In this document: positions 34,075 through 42,720 of the stretch, piece after piece
Layout: every line of letters begins with the position of its first letter
How positions within the stretch are numbered: position 1 is the stretch's first letter
Assembly (NCBI GenBank): GCA_030340625.1
Contig: JAOPHQ010003485.1
Coordinates: 1-64,000, forward strand
DNA length: 64,000 nucleotides
Direction: 5' to 3'
Source: Merluccius polli
Lineage: Eukaryota > Chordata > Actinopteri > Gadiformes > Merlucciidae
Notes under the pieces: generated by a model
The model's input: the letters and a program-made list of their open reading frames with translations, nothing else
The model's database searches: none
What the model was told of the DNA's origin: nothing
Position numbers and translations under genes: made by a program

Positions 34075-35590
34075 ATACATAACGACAAGTTAATTTCGGT
34101 ACATTCACAATGCTCAATTAGACATTAAGGGCGTTTCACTTTGCGGAAATGTAAGACACCAACTCTGATTTGACTTGTTTTTGATCCAGTCAATGAAAAC
34201 GTGATTAAATGTCAATGCCACTATAGTTACAGTATGAACTCCACAGTAGTTATAAAGTTCGAGTGTGGTGCTCAAGAGTTCCTCTTTGATGGGATGTCTC
34301 TCTGTTCCATGCAGGGAGGGTCGATGTTCCTTGGTGACGTCGTTCAGCCTGTTCAGATACATGGCCCTCTACAGCCTCATCCAGTTCGGCTCGGTGCTCA
34401 TCCTCTACACAGTAAGACTCTGCCCCCGGAGCTATGGGGTACAAGTGTTATGGGACATTTAAAAAGTGATTTTTACTTAAAGGTGCTGTAGGTAAGATTC
34501 AAGAGCTAGGATTTGAGTGTAATTTGTTAGAAATGCCATAGCCATCCGTCAGCCATTAGTGAGCGAAATGCTCTGTAAGGATATCTGTTTTGGTTGACTG
34601 CACGACTGCCACTGTATGAGACAATTTAGATTTTTAGACCGCTCCCGGGGCATTTCTGACCATTCAGGGAAGAGTGCACGAATGTGGTGTTATCATCTCA
34701 ATGACGGAGAAGCGTAGCAAGGGTGGGAGCAGAGAGGGAGTTGGGCGTTTATTTTCAAAATCCTGTGCTCTTTTTCTCTCCCTCTCTCTTTCTCTTTCCT
34801 TTTCCCCTTCTCTCTCATGTTTTTCTCCTACTGTTTATGTAGGTGAAGACCAACTTTGGGGACTGGCAGTTCCTGTTCTTTGACCTGTTCCTCGTGACCC
34901 TGCTGGCCATCGTGATGGGCCGAGGGGGTCCCAGCGACGACCTGCACCCCCGCAGACCCCCAGCCAGCCTGATAGCCCTGCCCATCCTGGGCACCATGTT
35001 CCTGCACACCTTGTTCAACCTGCTGGGGCAGACGGCCGCCCTGCTCATCACCACCTCTCAGGACTGGTCAGCTGCTCGCTCATCTCATCTCAGCTCACTC
35101 TTACATTTAGTCATGGAGCAGATGCTTTTATGCAAAGCGACTTGCAGTGAATGCAGAGACAGGTCATTAAGGAGCAGGTAGGGGTTAGACAGTGAATACA
35201 GAGACAGGTCATTAAGGAGCAGGTAGGGGTTAGACAGTGAAGACAGAGACAGGTCATTAAGGAGCAGGTAGGGGTTAGACAGTGAAGACAGAGACAGGTC
35301 ATTAAGGAGCAGGTAGGGGTTAGACAGTGAATACAGAGACAGGTCATTTAGGAGCAGGTAGGGGTTGGACAGTGAAGACAGAGACGGATCATTAAGATGC
35401 TGGTAGGGGTTAGGGGCATCTTGGCCCTGACTAGTGCAACTGGTAGAGCATGGCATTAACGTTGCCAGGGTTAGGGGTTCGATTCCCACTGGGACCGCCC
35501 ATGCTAAAAATGTATGCACTCACGGTATTGTAAGAGGCTTTGGATAAAAGCATCCACCAAATCGCGTAAATAATAATAATAATAATAATA

Positions 35591-35623
<33 letters not shown>

Positions 35624-36970
35624 GCTTGACCTCAGTAATGCCTAAAGGTAGATGTGATCGAATCCAATACCTTTAGGCTGATAAACCCTTGAACCACTAC
35701 CCTATCCTGCCCCCTATACAACATGTAGGTTAATATGATGAATAGTATCACTATATTTCTTAAAGTTCATATGATCTTTTTTTTCCCCCTCAAAGGTTTA
35801 TTCCACTTAACTCGACACAGTCTGGGGCAGCCAACTTGCCCAATATGGAGGACACAAGTGTCTTTGCCGTGTCTGGCTACCAGTACATCATCATGGCTGT
35901 CGTGGTAACCAAGGGGTACCCTTACAAGAAACCTCTCTACAACAACTGTAAGGCCTTTACTAGCAGGTTGATGTGAAGCTTAGGCAGGGGCAATAGTGCA
36001 GTGCTGTGGTGTTTAACCTGCTTATACAATCTGATACTGTTCTCTCACTCACTAATCTATGATATATTCAACTGGACCGAAGATGTGACGGCACTCTTGT
36101 ATCTAGAAATCAAAATACAATTTGTGATTAATATCTTATCTGAACTGTACAAATATAAAATGAACCCTTTCATATCACAACTGTGACATCTGGTAGAGTA
36201 ACTGTTTGTTGAATTATCCACTTGATGGTGTGTATCTCCATCTCCTCAGTTGTCTTCCTGGCCTTGCTGCTGATCTTCTTGGGCGTGATGACCTGGCTGG
36301 TGTTGTACCCCGGCCATGTCTTCGCCAACCTGCTACAGCTGTACAACTTCCCTGAGATGACCTTTAAAATGCTGCTGGTTGCAGTGGCCGCCCTCAACTT
36401 CCTCACCTGTTTCCTGTTGGAGGTGTGGCTTCTTTACTCTGCGTGCAATCCACGCAGCCATCCATCCATCCATTGTTTTTCTTAGCTTTATGCTGTATTT
36501 CATCAATTTAATTTGCTACATACTATACTGTACTATACATACAACTACATACAAAATACTATGTTGTGCATAGTAAAGAAGAAGCACAGATGGCATTGTG
36601 TGTACATAATGGTTGTTACATTTAGTAAATGTTTTATAAGGGATAATGCAGTAGAAATCTGTTATTTATAGCAGCGGTCTCGTCTGCTATTCAGAAATAA
36701 CAGACCGTAGAATGCCTTAATTGACCAATCTGAATTGAGTATTCAACAAAGCCGTGTAATAATAAATGTTAAATAACCCGGTGTGGTTGTCCGTCCTCGT
36801 AGGTGCTGGTGGATCAGGGTCTGCTGAGCTGTCTGCGCTGTGCACACAAGAAGCGCCCGTCTAAAAAGCAGTACAAGCGTTTGGACGTGCTGTTGTCAGA
36901 GTCTCCCTCGTGGCCCCCCCTCAACCAAGCCCTCCCCTCTGCTCAGTACACAGGGATAGCACTGAGCTAG
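20481..36970 (+). CDS. atp13a2: atp13a2, P5B-type polyamine-transporting ATPase (28 exons)
   Basis: ATP13A2 is the late endosomal/lysosomal P5B ATPase that exports polyamines to the cytosol (PARK9 in humans). Coding exons: 20481-20483, 21724-21891, 22693-22751, 23034-23103, 23192-23271, 23638-23718, 23814-23883, 24107-24241, 24716-24782, 25645-25773, 26672-26815, 27488-27598, 27747-27793, 27979-28167, 29050-29256, 30334-30444, 30868-31024, 31408-31519, 31827-31951, 32107-32273, 32750-32842, 33273-33352, 33865-34017, 34315-34411, 34843-35066, 35796-35947, 36250-36422, 36803-36970. All have GT/AG borders and phases agree; the sum is 3372 nt, 1123 residues against about 1180 in human. PPALP near residue 407, DKTGT with phospho-Asp near 450, KGSP near 595 and GDGANDCG near 809 are present. 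ATP13A2 is favoured over ATP13A3-5 by NYYYYATCIFLIS, GDWQFLFFDL and the short N-terminus. Confidence 0.95.
21724..23883 (+). CDS. atp13a2: atp13a2 exons 2-7: N-terminal membrane-associated region
   Basis: Exon 2 opens DIQGYRWVGWRVWLCRVG and has one hydrophobic segment (LSLGLLLLLFTW), matching the P5B N-terminal membrane-associated segment. Later exons give KSLLRYYLFEGLRYVW and VYGPNLINVPVKSYMRLLVDE, the conserved lead into transmembrane helix 1. The human N-terminus has about 50 more residues. Here the only in-frame ATG downstream of a TGA (20369-20371) is the last codon of exon 1, so a shorter N-terminus or a missed 5' exon are the alternatives. Confidence 0.9.
21960..22190. mobile_element. 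Partial copy of the 29332-type MITE
   Basis: GGAAAGTATGTAGCAAATCG and AAGGCTG...AGCCCATCATT...GTAGGAAGGTT parallel the left and middle parts of the element at 29332-29899. One end is degraded. Confidence 0.55.
24107..26815 (+). CDS. atp13a2: atp13a2 exons 8-11: TM1-2 and actuator domain
   Basis: Exon 8 encodes ILNPFYIFQVFSIALWMADN and a second hydrophobic helix. Exon 10 encodes SSEELVPGDCLVIPPEG, PCDAALLAGECMVNEGMLTG; exon 11 completes the actuator loop TGES and continues VPVLKTPLPAG and SHRRHTLFCGT. TGES dephosphorylates the aspartyl-phosphate. The exon 10 acceptor is only 14 bp downstream of a MITE, and its donor is the first unit of a minisatellite (see findings). Confidence 0.93.
25227..25630. 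mobile_element. MITE adjoining atp13a2 exon 10
   Basis: The inverted ends are GGGCCGTGTTCCGATATCC then TACTTCC at 25227 and the complement ending at 25630, about 27 bp with one mismatch. The interior is rich in GTACTTAGTGTACT-like phrases. Its right end is 14 bp from the exon 10 boundary, so the branch point and much of the 3' splice region lie in transposon sequence. Confidence 0.85.
25763..26195. repeat. Minisatellite built from the exon 10 splice donor
   Basis: The unit is 16 bp, CATGCTCACAGGTAAA. The first copy is the end of exon 10 (CATGCTCACAG) plus the start of the intron (GTAAA). About two dozen copies follow. In the first half CACAGGTGAA and CACAAGTAAA units alternate, giving a 32-bp higher-order repeat; later units gain CAGAG. 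Confidence 0.95.
27488..28167 (+). CDS. atp13a2: atp13a2 exons 12-14: TM3-4 and P5B signature
   Basis: The exons encode FFTAKGDLISSILYPQP, a helix VAVLGTIYSFVVLSW, and SLDIVTIVVPPALPAAITTG. PPALPAA replaces the PEGL or PISL motif of other P-type ATPases and is diagnostic for P5B; it lines the polyamine path. Exon 14 ends at CFDK, so the phosphorylation motif DKTGT is split by intron 14. Confidence 0.95.
28281..28592. mobile_element. MITE in atp13a2 intron 14
   Basis: GGAGGCTGCAATTTCAGGAC at 28281 is matched, inverted with a few differences, by the sequence ending GCAGCCTCC at 28592. The terminal repeats are about 34 bp. No target duplication is certain. Confidence 0.8.
28817..28922. repeat. 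AAT/ATT microsatellite
   Basis: AAT units turn into ATT units midway, so the array can fold on itself. Confidence 0.9.
29050..31024 (+). CDS. atp13a2: atp13a2 exons 15-17: nucleotide-binding domain
   Basis: Exon 15 begins TGTLTEEGLDMWGV, completing DKTGT, and carries GDPLELKMMESTGW. Exon 17 has RRFPFSSSLQRMSVV and AIIKGSPEMV; the F..SS..RMSV and KGSP elements contact ATP in P-type ATPases. Intron 14 holds a MITE (28281-28592) and an AAT/ATT microsatellite. Intron 15 holds a second MITE (29332-29899). Confidence 0.95.
29332..29899. mobile_element. MITE with long diverged inverted repeats in intron 15
   Basis: The left end GTTAAAGAGCAATTTGCAGG...GTGGGGAAAGTATGTAGCAA is matched inversely by the right end. 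The terminal repeats extend about 70 bp with scattered mismatches. A related partial copy is at 21960-22190. Confidence 0.8.
31228..31352. repeat. Long hairpin in atp13a2 intron 17
   Basis: About 52 nt (TTGTGGAGTGTGTGTG...CCTGGCC, 31228-31280) pair with 31304-31352 with one 2-nt bulge and a few mismatches. The loop is about 23 nt. This is a compact fold-back, perhaps a very short MITE. Confidence 0.8.
31408..34017 (+). CDS. atp13a2: atp13a2 exons 18-23: phosphorylation domain
   Basis: The exons encode ASKGFRVLALGYKVLSNETD, EGDMRFLGLFIMRNLVKPET, RTVMVTGDNILTAVNVARSC, ARMAPDQKTQLVTELQKL and GMCGDGANDCGALRASDVGV. The TGDN and GDGAND loops coordinate magnesium and support the aspartyl-phosphate. 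The donor of exon 23 (34018) is followed directly by a CA microsatellite. Confidence 0.95.
32880..33097. mobile_element. Truncated poly-C/GTCGAC repeat element
   Basis: A poly-C run, three CCGTCGACAATCGCGCA-type units and then ACGTCCCGAATTTCAGCCAA and CTGGTCACCCTA. It matches the inverted element at 61666-62073 but lacks the opposite terminal repeat. Confidence 0.75.
33413..33750. mobile_element. Teleost repeat, copy 1 (TTAAAGGTGCTGTAG type)
   Basis: It begins TTAAAGGTGCTGTAGATAAG and shares GTGAGTGAAATGCTCTG, TATGAGACAATTTAGATTTT and CTCAATGACGGAG with the copy at 34478-34780. The two copies flank atp13a2 exons 23 and 24. Confidence 0.75.
34019..34072. repeat. CA microsatellite at the exon 23 donor
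   Basis: The intron begins GTACG and runs directly into about 25 CA units. Confidence 0.95.
34315..36970 (+). CDS. atp13a2: atp13a2 exons 24-28: C-terminal membrane helices
   Basis: These exons supply helices 5-10: SLFRYMALYSLIQFGSVLIL, FLFFDLFLVTLLAIVMGRGG, LPILGTMFLHTLFNLL, YQYIIMAVVVTKG, FVFLALLLIFLGVMTWLVLY and LLVAVAALNFLTCFLLEV. The cytosolic tail has the basic stretch HKKRPSKKQYKRL and ends at TAG (36968-36970). Repeats related to teleost SINEs lie in the intron between 35067 and 35795. Confidence 0.94.
34478..34780. mobile_element. Teleost repeat, copy 2 (TTAAAGGTGCTGTAG type)
   Basis: Same order of landmarks as the copy at 33413-33750, in the same orientation, starting TTAAAGGTGCTGTAGGTAAG. 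Confidence 0.75.
35100..35410. repeat. 45-bp tandem repeat grown from a SINE/LINE tail
   Basis: TTACATTTAGTCATGGAGCA and GCTTTTATGCAAAGCGACTT are the common teleost SINE/LINE 3' tail in reverse. Then a 45-bp unit (AGGTCATTAAGGAGCAGGTA...) repeats about five times. The unit size divisible by three leaves a 144-codon open frame on the minus strand that is not a gene. Confidence 0.85.
35425..35567 (+). mobile_element. tRNA-derived SINE
   Basis: TGGTAGAGCATGG resembles an A box, and GGTTCGATTCC, about 40 nt on, is a B box. The 3' part GGCTTTGGATAAAAGCATCC is the shared teleost SINE tail. It is followed by an AAT/ATT microsatellite (35568-35623). Confidence 0.8.
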
Positions 36971-38467
36971 CATTTGCCCGCCTGTTCGTTTTGTTTTATT
37001 TTCCTTTTCTTCTTTTTGGGACACAGAGGGTTTTGACTTTGGTTTGGTGGGTCAATCAAATTGAAGTAATTGAAGTGCACTATTATATTAATACTATTTA
37101 TATAAATCAAATGCGTTTTCTTATTCTTGTATAATTGAAATGGTGTTTGGGTTTGAGCATTTTGTCTGCTACATTATTGTATAATGAAAGCACAAACGAT
37201 TACCCCAAAGGGGTATCCCAGCAAATACAGATATGCACTGGTTCCTGTTGATGATTAAGGTAGGTATTTCTGTAGTTGTACACCATGTAGCTTTAGGCTG
37301 TCATCATACAGACTTATATCAGTGAATCAGAGACATTTCATCTTTCTTTTCATGTATGGGTTTCCATGCACAACACAATGTGTCCATGTGTAATGACACC
37401 AAAGATTAAGTTAACTCTAGACCAGGGGTGAAAGTACTTGTCTTGTATCACTATATTAATGCGTTGTTCCTTGTACTCTGACATCCATATCCTGTTTGTA
37501 GTAGACTAGATAGATTATGGTTGTAGAGTATTTCAGTACCAATCTAAAGTGGCATCACCTAACCCAGTTTCTGCTTGGTTGAAATTGCCGCCTGCCAAAG
37601 TTACTTGCCATAGTATGCACATTGTACACAGACATCTCACTATAATGAATAGATAATTGCAATACTCGCCTTAAATATGAATGTACAAATAATGAGCAAG
37701 CAGGTAGTTGAGTGATGGGTGTAATCATTTGGTATCAATAACACTGATAAGCCATACATGATGAAATGATTCAAGAAGTGACCAGTGTGTACTGCACAAT
37801 ACAGAAATGTGTTAATGAGGAGAAAAGATGAATCCTGTGATGACATGCTGTACTAGTGTCTTGATGTGTGCAGCTTCAGAATGCTGTCCTGTTCCTGGTT
37901 TCTGATGGATCAATGATTGTGATTGTGAACCCCTCCGGTGTTGAGTACAGTATTCTAGTCTCCACTATGCATGTCTGGACAGAAGTGATTTGGAGTGGTC
38001 AAGAGTGGCGTGTCCACTCACAATGACAAAACTTGTATTGTACTGATATTCATAAGCTACTATAGGGCTACATCAATCATTGATTTATTTTTTCCATCAT
38101 TGCGTCATTCATTTTGGGATCAATTTCAGCCATTTTCACCGATACAAATGTGTAGGCTTACGTAAAACTATATTCATGCTTCCAGTCAGACCATAAATGT
38201 TAAATGACATTAAATGAGTGTTCTAGCCTGTATACATACATGACCATGTATCTGGCTCAAAGGTGCTGACAAATGCTGGTGACATGTCCATAACCGGAAT
38301 TATTACTGTGTTGAATTTGTGAAATGCCATACTTGTTATTTGTGATGACATGGACCAACATAAAAAGTAATGCATTGCAGTCCATTTCCCCTTTTGTGTT
38401 TTACATTCATGAGAATGATCACCTGTCCAAGCAGAGAGAAAATACAGAACCCTTTTTTTGAAAATGA
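36971..38467 (+). other. atp13a2: Probable 3' UTR of atp13a2 and convergent gap
   Basis: No coding signal is seen. ATTAAA occurs near 38209 and AATAAA at 38940-38945 on the + strand. The minus-strand szrd1 transcript probably ends about 38450, so the two 3' ends may meet or overlap. Confidence 0.45.
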
Positions 38468-40332
38468 TTTATTAAATCTGTATTTACAGGCAGTTTTATC
38501 TTCTAACCGAGAACCCAACACAACAAGCCATGTACTTTCAGCTGGATTTCAGAGGAAAAACACCATAGCATAGCATTAGTTAGAATTGCCCTAACATTCA
38601 GTTTGACACTCTTTGTAACTCGCACACACAGGAAGAAGGGTTGAGATACAGGAGGCCCAAACTCAACCCTAAACTCCATCTGCTGAAGTCTGGCACAGGG
38701 ATGTGCTAGCCTGAGAAATGACCTGAGTGCGTCTGTGATGAAGCCGAGAACACCACATTAGACACACCGGCTGTTTGACAGATTTCTTTCTATTCTGTAC
38801 ATATCTTCTCTGCATATTTCATTTTGCCACTATAGCGTCATGTTGGACAATTGGGAAACCCTCCAACAGTGAAACCAAAACCACACTGGGATGGGGCTCC
38901 GCTTCACTCGATACTAGCATCACTTGACATTTGAATGCCAATAAACGGTAACATTTCATGCTGAGCATTAAGTATTGTGCCAAATCTCCCTTTTACTACG
39001 GACATATACTGCTTGCACACTCAGACCCAGTTGAGGTGAAAGGAAAAAAAATTACAATCTTAGTTCAATTCATTCATTCAGTCTCTTGCTGGGACCTGAG
39101 TCAGTGAAGAACAGAGGCAGGCATACAGCTCACAGCAGATACGCTTCATGAGGTACAGCAGTCATCCCATTCTAAAACCAAAGGCTGCTGTCAACACACA
39201 ATTTGACAATCTGGACACAAATTAATGAATTCTTTTAAAAATCCTGTTGTAAAGTTGTCTTAATTAAAATGGGGATTTGGTCATGACATTAAAAATCTGC
39301 ATTCAAATGAACTGAGACCTATTTTGCCTGTCGAGAGTCTTTGTGGTATCTGCATTTTAACTAGGACAGTAGGACAGTTCAGGGGGGAAAAAAAGCAGAA
39401 AAAAGCACAGGTAGAAAGCTGCTGCATACAAAACATAAATAATCTATTTCCCACTGGACAGCTGTCCTTGTTTTGTTTTAAACAAAATGGCAATATACAA
39501 GTCATTTAAAACAAAAATTAAAAGAAAATTAAAACAATTAAACTATCTGATGAATAAAAAAAACAGCAAGGGGCCAGGTTAGGTACAGGTGTTATTGCTG
39601 AAGACCACCTGGTCCATACAAAACCAGCTTATTGCAGGTTTCTTCGGAGCCACCCCTCCCCTAGGCTTCATTCCTGAGCCTCCATCACAGAGGCTAACAT
39701 GGCTGCAATCCGTTGAGAACTGAGACACCATAGGCATCCTGAGAGCAGAGTCCCAGGACGACAAGGTGGGGGGGGGGATGGTGTACGGGGCTGGGTGGAG
39801 GGGGGGTGGTGTATGGGGCTGGGTGGGGGTGTGTGGTGTACGGGGCTGGGTGGAGGGGGGTGGTGTACGGGGCTGGGTGGAGGGGGTGTGGTGTACGGGG
39901 CTGGGTGGAGGGGGTGTGGTGTACGGGGCTGGGTGGAGGGGGTGTGGTGTACGGGGCTGGGTGGGGAGACTTGTAGACCTGCTTGGTGAACTGGGGCTGG
40001 GGCTCTGAATGAATCATCACAGTGAGTCCTGAAGATGGTCTTTAAATCACAGTGTCTGACAGACTGGAGCTGGGGAGGAAGAGAGCATCTCTTCCTTTTT
40101 CATGAATGTCACGAGTCCTTTGCGTCACTCCTAACCCTGCCCATATTGCCAGCAAAAAAAAGAAAAGAAAAAAAGAGGCAAGAAGCGGTGTAGTGGTGTT
40201 CACCATCAACCCCAGCCTGTGGACCTTCAGCCAAAAGGTCCACAGCAGAAGGTACTCTTAGGTGTATTTCCACAGCTCCGAGGAGCCGGGCCACTATTCT
40301 TGTCCTGGTTTCCTTCTCCCTCAGTCGGCGGA
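38468..40332 (-). other. szrd1: Probable 3' UTR of szrd1
   Basis: AATAAA on the minus strand (38468-38473) is a likely polyadenylation signal about 1.86 kb after the stop. The region contains the minisatellite at 39769-39966. Nothing else is recognised. Confidence 0.5.
39769..39966. repeat. G-rich minisatellite (about 8 units)
   Basis: Units of about 24-27 bp read GTGTACGGGGCTGGGTGGAG followed by a G-run. It lies in the szrd1 3' UTR, antisense to the G-rich strand, so the transcript is C-rich here. Confidence 0.93.
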
Positions 40333-42418
40333 TTATCTGTGCTGCCTGAAGCCCTGAGTCCCATCAGGCCCCGCAGGCTGGCGGACAGCGTTGTTGTTTG
40401 ATCGGGTCTCGGCGGATGGTGAAGTGGAGTTAACACGCCCGGGCCTTTTATGTCAAAAAAATGTATAAAAACATATTCCAAGGTTCAGCAACTTTATCAG
40501 CCATGTCACTCAGATACCATATTTAAAAACACAAATGTTTAATGCATAAAGACAGAGTCTTCCGTTAATGTTTTGCATAGCACTTGATGTAAAATATCTT
40601 CTAAACATCCTCGCCAAATAGCCATTATTTCCTGTTAGATAGACCTACTTAGTGTTCCCCTTCCCTGGTATTCATTTATGCATTCACCTGTTAAACAATA
40701 ATTGGCATTGACACTGTTCTATTGTTTCCTCTAACCAATCTGTCATACATTTCTTTTATTCCCACAACACCACAAATATATGTATTATTTAGCCCTCACA
40801 CATTCACACCCAAAAATCTGATTCTATCTATCCATGTTAAACTTTGATTATATATTTGAATTGTAATAAACACACACTGTCTTCAAATTCAGCACTCACT
40901 TTCACTTTCACTTGTGGAAAGTGAAAATTGCATTATTATTCAAAGCATGTATCAGTACTTGGTATCGGTAAGTACCCAAAAGCGAGTACTCGGCCTGAAA
41001 AGACTTAAACAGTGGTGACATTTGTACCTGTCCGTGTTGGGCTTCTCCTGAGGCGATTCCTCTGGGCTGGCACTTCCCAGAATCCTCTTCCTGGCCTCTG
41101 CGTACTCCGCCTCGCGCTGGGCCAGAGACTTGACCTGCGGCGTGGGCCTGCTCTGGTTCAGAGGAGACCCCAAGGAGCCATTGGTGGAGGGCCGCTTTAA
41201 GATGCGGATCTGGGGTGGGGGCGCCGCTGGCAGAGAGTCGTCCTGGATCACGATGGCCGTCTTTAGTGGCGACCGCGAAGAGCTATTACTCGACACTCTG
41301 CGGGGATAAGTCAGAAAATACTGATTTGTTTTTTGCACAATGACTGGATTCCTTCACAAAAAGCCACTTATTTAAACAGAGTTACCGGTGTGCTGGAGCC
41401 CTTACTTTTCTCTCTGGCTGATTCTTAGCTTCTCTTCTAATCTCCTTTCCATTTCCTGTTGGGAAACAACAGCAACAACATAATCATCAATGTGTGTTGT
41501 GAAAGCAGTTCTGCAAGTACCAAGCCAGTGAGAGCCTGATGGAAACCCTAGGTACAGTTACAGGCTATTTATACGTCCCTGTAGCACTTGCCAAGTCACG
41601 GAACAGCCAATACAACCACCAGTATTGTAACAGTCAGTACGTTTACATGCACAGAAGAAACCCGGTTAAAGCCATTGCTCGTCTATGCTCCCACTATAGA
41701 TCACAGTGTTGAACACAAACACAACAGCTCACCCTTTTGACAGCTGCCACAACGTTTAACTGGGAAGACATGAGAAGCTGCAATCTGTCACAGATGGCCC
41801 AGAATGCCTCGCTAAAAAAAATAGCTAGCCTCGTAATATGAATCGGGTCGACGAGCTGGCCCATTTGATCCGGAGCCACACCGGTTTCACCCTCGTGTAA
41901 AACCTTGTTTGGGATGAAGATAGTGGGGTGACTGGAAACCTTAACAGTCGCCCCGATCACACAGCTAGCAACCTTTTCCCCATCTTCTGAAGAGCCTGGC
42001 CTGGTTAGCCAACTCTGAACTTAAGTTTAGCTGGCACGCTACCTAGCCAAACGCAAGTCGCCAAATGGACTACAAAATCGCCTTCGTAGCCAATAACTCA
42101 ACACACCCATATTCCCAAGAATAACATCACTTTACATAACGTTTAAACAAACAGACGAGCAACGAACAGTACGAGAAACGCCAACGGTGCTCTGATCGTC
42201 GTCAATCTTACGCTAGCTAGCCTAGCCTAGCCTAGCTAGCATGCCAGCGGTCCGTCCGGCGGCCTACTACGTGATGTGGCGGCGGCCGCTCGGCCCCCTC
42301 CCTGAACCCACGACCGGACGCGGACCTGCGGCTGAAAAGGGCGTCCCGTTTCAAAACGCGGGTTCCTCACCCCACTGTCTGCGGCTTCCTCCCAACTTTC
42401 GGCTACTTCTTCGTCCAT
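40333..42418 (-). CDS. szrd1: szrd1, SUZ RNA-binding domain-containing protein 1
   Basis: SZRD1 is a small conserved protein with a SUZ domain, a basic motif that binds RNA, and a SUZ-C domain. Exons on the minus strand: 42371-42418, 41406-41455, 41028-41297, 40333-40444; the sum is 480 nt, 159 residues (human 152). Exon 1 reads MDEEVAESWEEAADSG and exon 2 EMERRLEEKLRISQREK. Exon 3 has TAIVIQDDSLPA, QIRILKRPSTNG and SLAQREAEYAEARKRILGSA, the SUZ core. Exon 4 ends NAVRQPAGPDGTQGFRQHR, the SUZ-C end, with TAA at 40333-40335. All junctions are GT/AG and in phase. An in-frame upstream ATG at 42511 could add 31 residues, but the family starts at MDEEVAESW. Confidence 0.95.
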
Positions 42419-42720
42419 GACGGTACCCTCGGTGTCGGCCACGCCGCGGAGTCGGCGCTCGTCGTCGGCGGCAGCAGAGGAGCCATTGAGGAACGGTCGC
42501 GTCGACTCCATTCACCGCCGGGCCAATCAAGAGGGAGCGGCAGAGCGGCGCGGCAGAGCGGCGCGGTTCCGCTCCCACGCGCGCCGCGAGAGAGGAGGGC
42601 GCGCGTGGGAGCGGCACCGCTCAAACCGACCGCAACACGTTATCCGGCTGCGCGAGACGCGGAAAGAGTATGTCAGCGGTTACATCAAGTGTATTAGTGG
42701 CACAACGAGGGCGCGGTAAT
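42240..42720 (-). promoter_or_regulatory. szrd1: CpG island promoter of szrd1
   Basis: Dense CpG and GC content covers szrd1 exon 1 and upstream. It includes AGAGCGGCGCGGC repeats and a perfect 17-bp inverted repeat (42569-42585 with 42598-42614, 12-nt loop). Confidence 0.7.

Noticed and set aside
35425..35500. Possible tRNA gene
   Set aside because: A and B box-like motifs are present, but the body does not fold as a tRNA and runs into a SINE tail, so it is a SINE.
35085..35519. 144-codon minus-strand open frame with internal repeats
   Set aside because: Produced by a 45-bp tandem repeat whose length is divisible by three.
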